Assembly: GCA_947846985.1 (NCBI GenBank)
Contig: CANTUZ010000005.1
Span: forward strand, 51,673,389 to 51,737,388
Reading direction: 5' to 3'
DNA from: Fratercula arctica
Lineage: Eukaryota; Chordata; Aves; Charadriiformes; Alcidae
DNA: 64,000 nt
This document shows, in pieces, positions 63,641 to 64,000 of the stretch. The first letter of the stretch is position 1. Every line of letters begins with the position of its first letter. Below the pieces are notes generated by a model that did no database searches, was not told where the DNA came from, and worked only from the letters and a program-made list of their open reading frames with translations. Position numbers and translations under genes: made by a program.

Positions 63641-63711
63641 AGAGAGTCCACTGACCAATAATTAAAATCTGTCAGACCCTCATTACACATTTCTGCCCCA
63701 TCCATACTCAC
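62362..63711 (-). pseudogene. CR1 ORF2 reverse transcriptase remnant (frameshifted)
   Basis: ORF2 of CR1 copies element RNA at a nicked target. This 449-codon minus-strand frame retains NAFFASVF (about residues 42-49), [12 protein letters not shown] (93-104), [11 protein letters not shown] with the motif A aspartate near 214, SGVPQG (269-274) and the catalytic-loop region at 300-303. That region reads FAED where CR1 and most LINEs have F/Y-A-D-D, so the first catalytic aspartate is replaced by glutamate. Residues about 122-154 are out of register (paired frame shifts, roughly 63250-63350), and the frame is lost again at the run of T near 62405-62415. The remaining C-terminus continues in two other frames (62231-62425 and 62010-62195). 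The displayed start is arbitrary; the true N-terminal endonuclease is missing. Confidence 0.9.
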
Positions 63712-64000
63712 AGGTCACCCACTGAAAGAGCCCTTTGTTAACTATGTGCAAAGTGGGTCGAGCGACATTCAAAGACTGAAAATGATATGGTCATGAAAAA
63801 ATTGCTTGAGCATTTGAAGAGTCAATTACATCTCTGTCAAAAATAAAACTAATGATAAAAATATGGCCCTCTCCAAGAACTTTCACTTATCTGCACAAAC
63901 TTGTGGGCGTTCAGTTCCCAGCTGATGTATTGACCACTTTTGGATGAAATGCTTTATCATTTATTGCTAAAACTGTGCTCAACTATTAAAATGAAAATAT
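63641..64000. other. Flank of the long CR1, nothing recognised
   Basis: Apart from the 5' part of the open frame that runs out of the CR1 to 63711, I see nothing recognisable. The sequence is AT-rich and unique-looking. Confidence 0.6.

Noticed and set aside
1..64000. CRISPR arrays, tRNA/rRNA genes, bacterial operons
   Set aside because: No regularly spaced repeats, cloverleaf-like sequences or ribosomal sequence were seen, and the repeat content is that of a bird genome.

Overview
This window is almost certainly from a bird nuclear genome. The evidence is a set of CR1 non-LTR retrotransposon copies whose 3' ends carry the avian ATTCTATG-type tail, together with the absence of mammalian-type repeats (no Alu-like or L1-like sequence was seen). 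The DNA reads as intergenic or deep-intronic. I recognise no complete host protein-coding gene, rRNA, tRNA, CRISPR array or bacterial-style operon. Nearly all open frames are short, lack convincing starts and occur in both directions, as expected by chance.

Layout, left to right. 1-11.2 kb: unique DNA with simple repeats and three low-confidence exon-like segments. 11.24-11.82 kb: 5'-truncated CR1 (minus). 11.8-18.46 kb: partly GC-rich unique DNA with two long G runs and one small exon-like segment with very good splice signals. 18.47-19.64 kb: a roughly 1.18 kb solo LTR of an endogenous retrovirus (minus), bounded by TG...CA and a perfect 5-bp target duplication. 24.6-24.93 kb: second truncated CR1 (minus). 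25-44.6 kb: unique DNA holding ancient repeat debris, a 29-bp tandem duplication and the most exon-like, CpG-retaining segments, near 36.1-37.1, 39.4 and 41.7-41.9 kb. 44.6-45.7 kb: heavily decayed ancient CR1 reverse-transcriptase fossil (minus). 48.2-48.54 kb: truncated CR1 (minus). 58.08-58.52 kb: truncated CR1 (plus), just downstream of a G-quadruplex-like run. 61.92-63.64 kb: the longest CR1 (minus), retaining most of the reverse transcriptase but frameshifted and carrying an altered FADD motif.

The only demonstrable biology is retrotransposition. CR1 lineages of different ages landed here, mostly in minus orientation, and an endogenous retrovirus inserted and then recombined down to a solo LTR. 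Any host gene would have to be built from the exon-like segments. Three of these on the plus strand (36076-36197, 36968-37141, 39421-39536) are frame-compatible, and one minus-strand segment (about 41.70-41.94 kb) ends in a stop and an AATAAA. They are reported as candidates only. I found no convincing new biological system.
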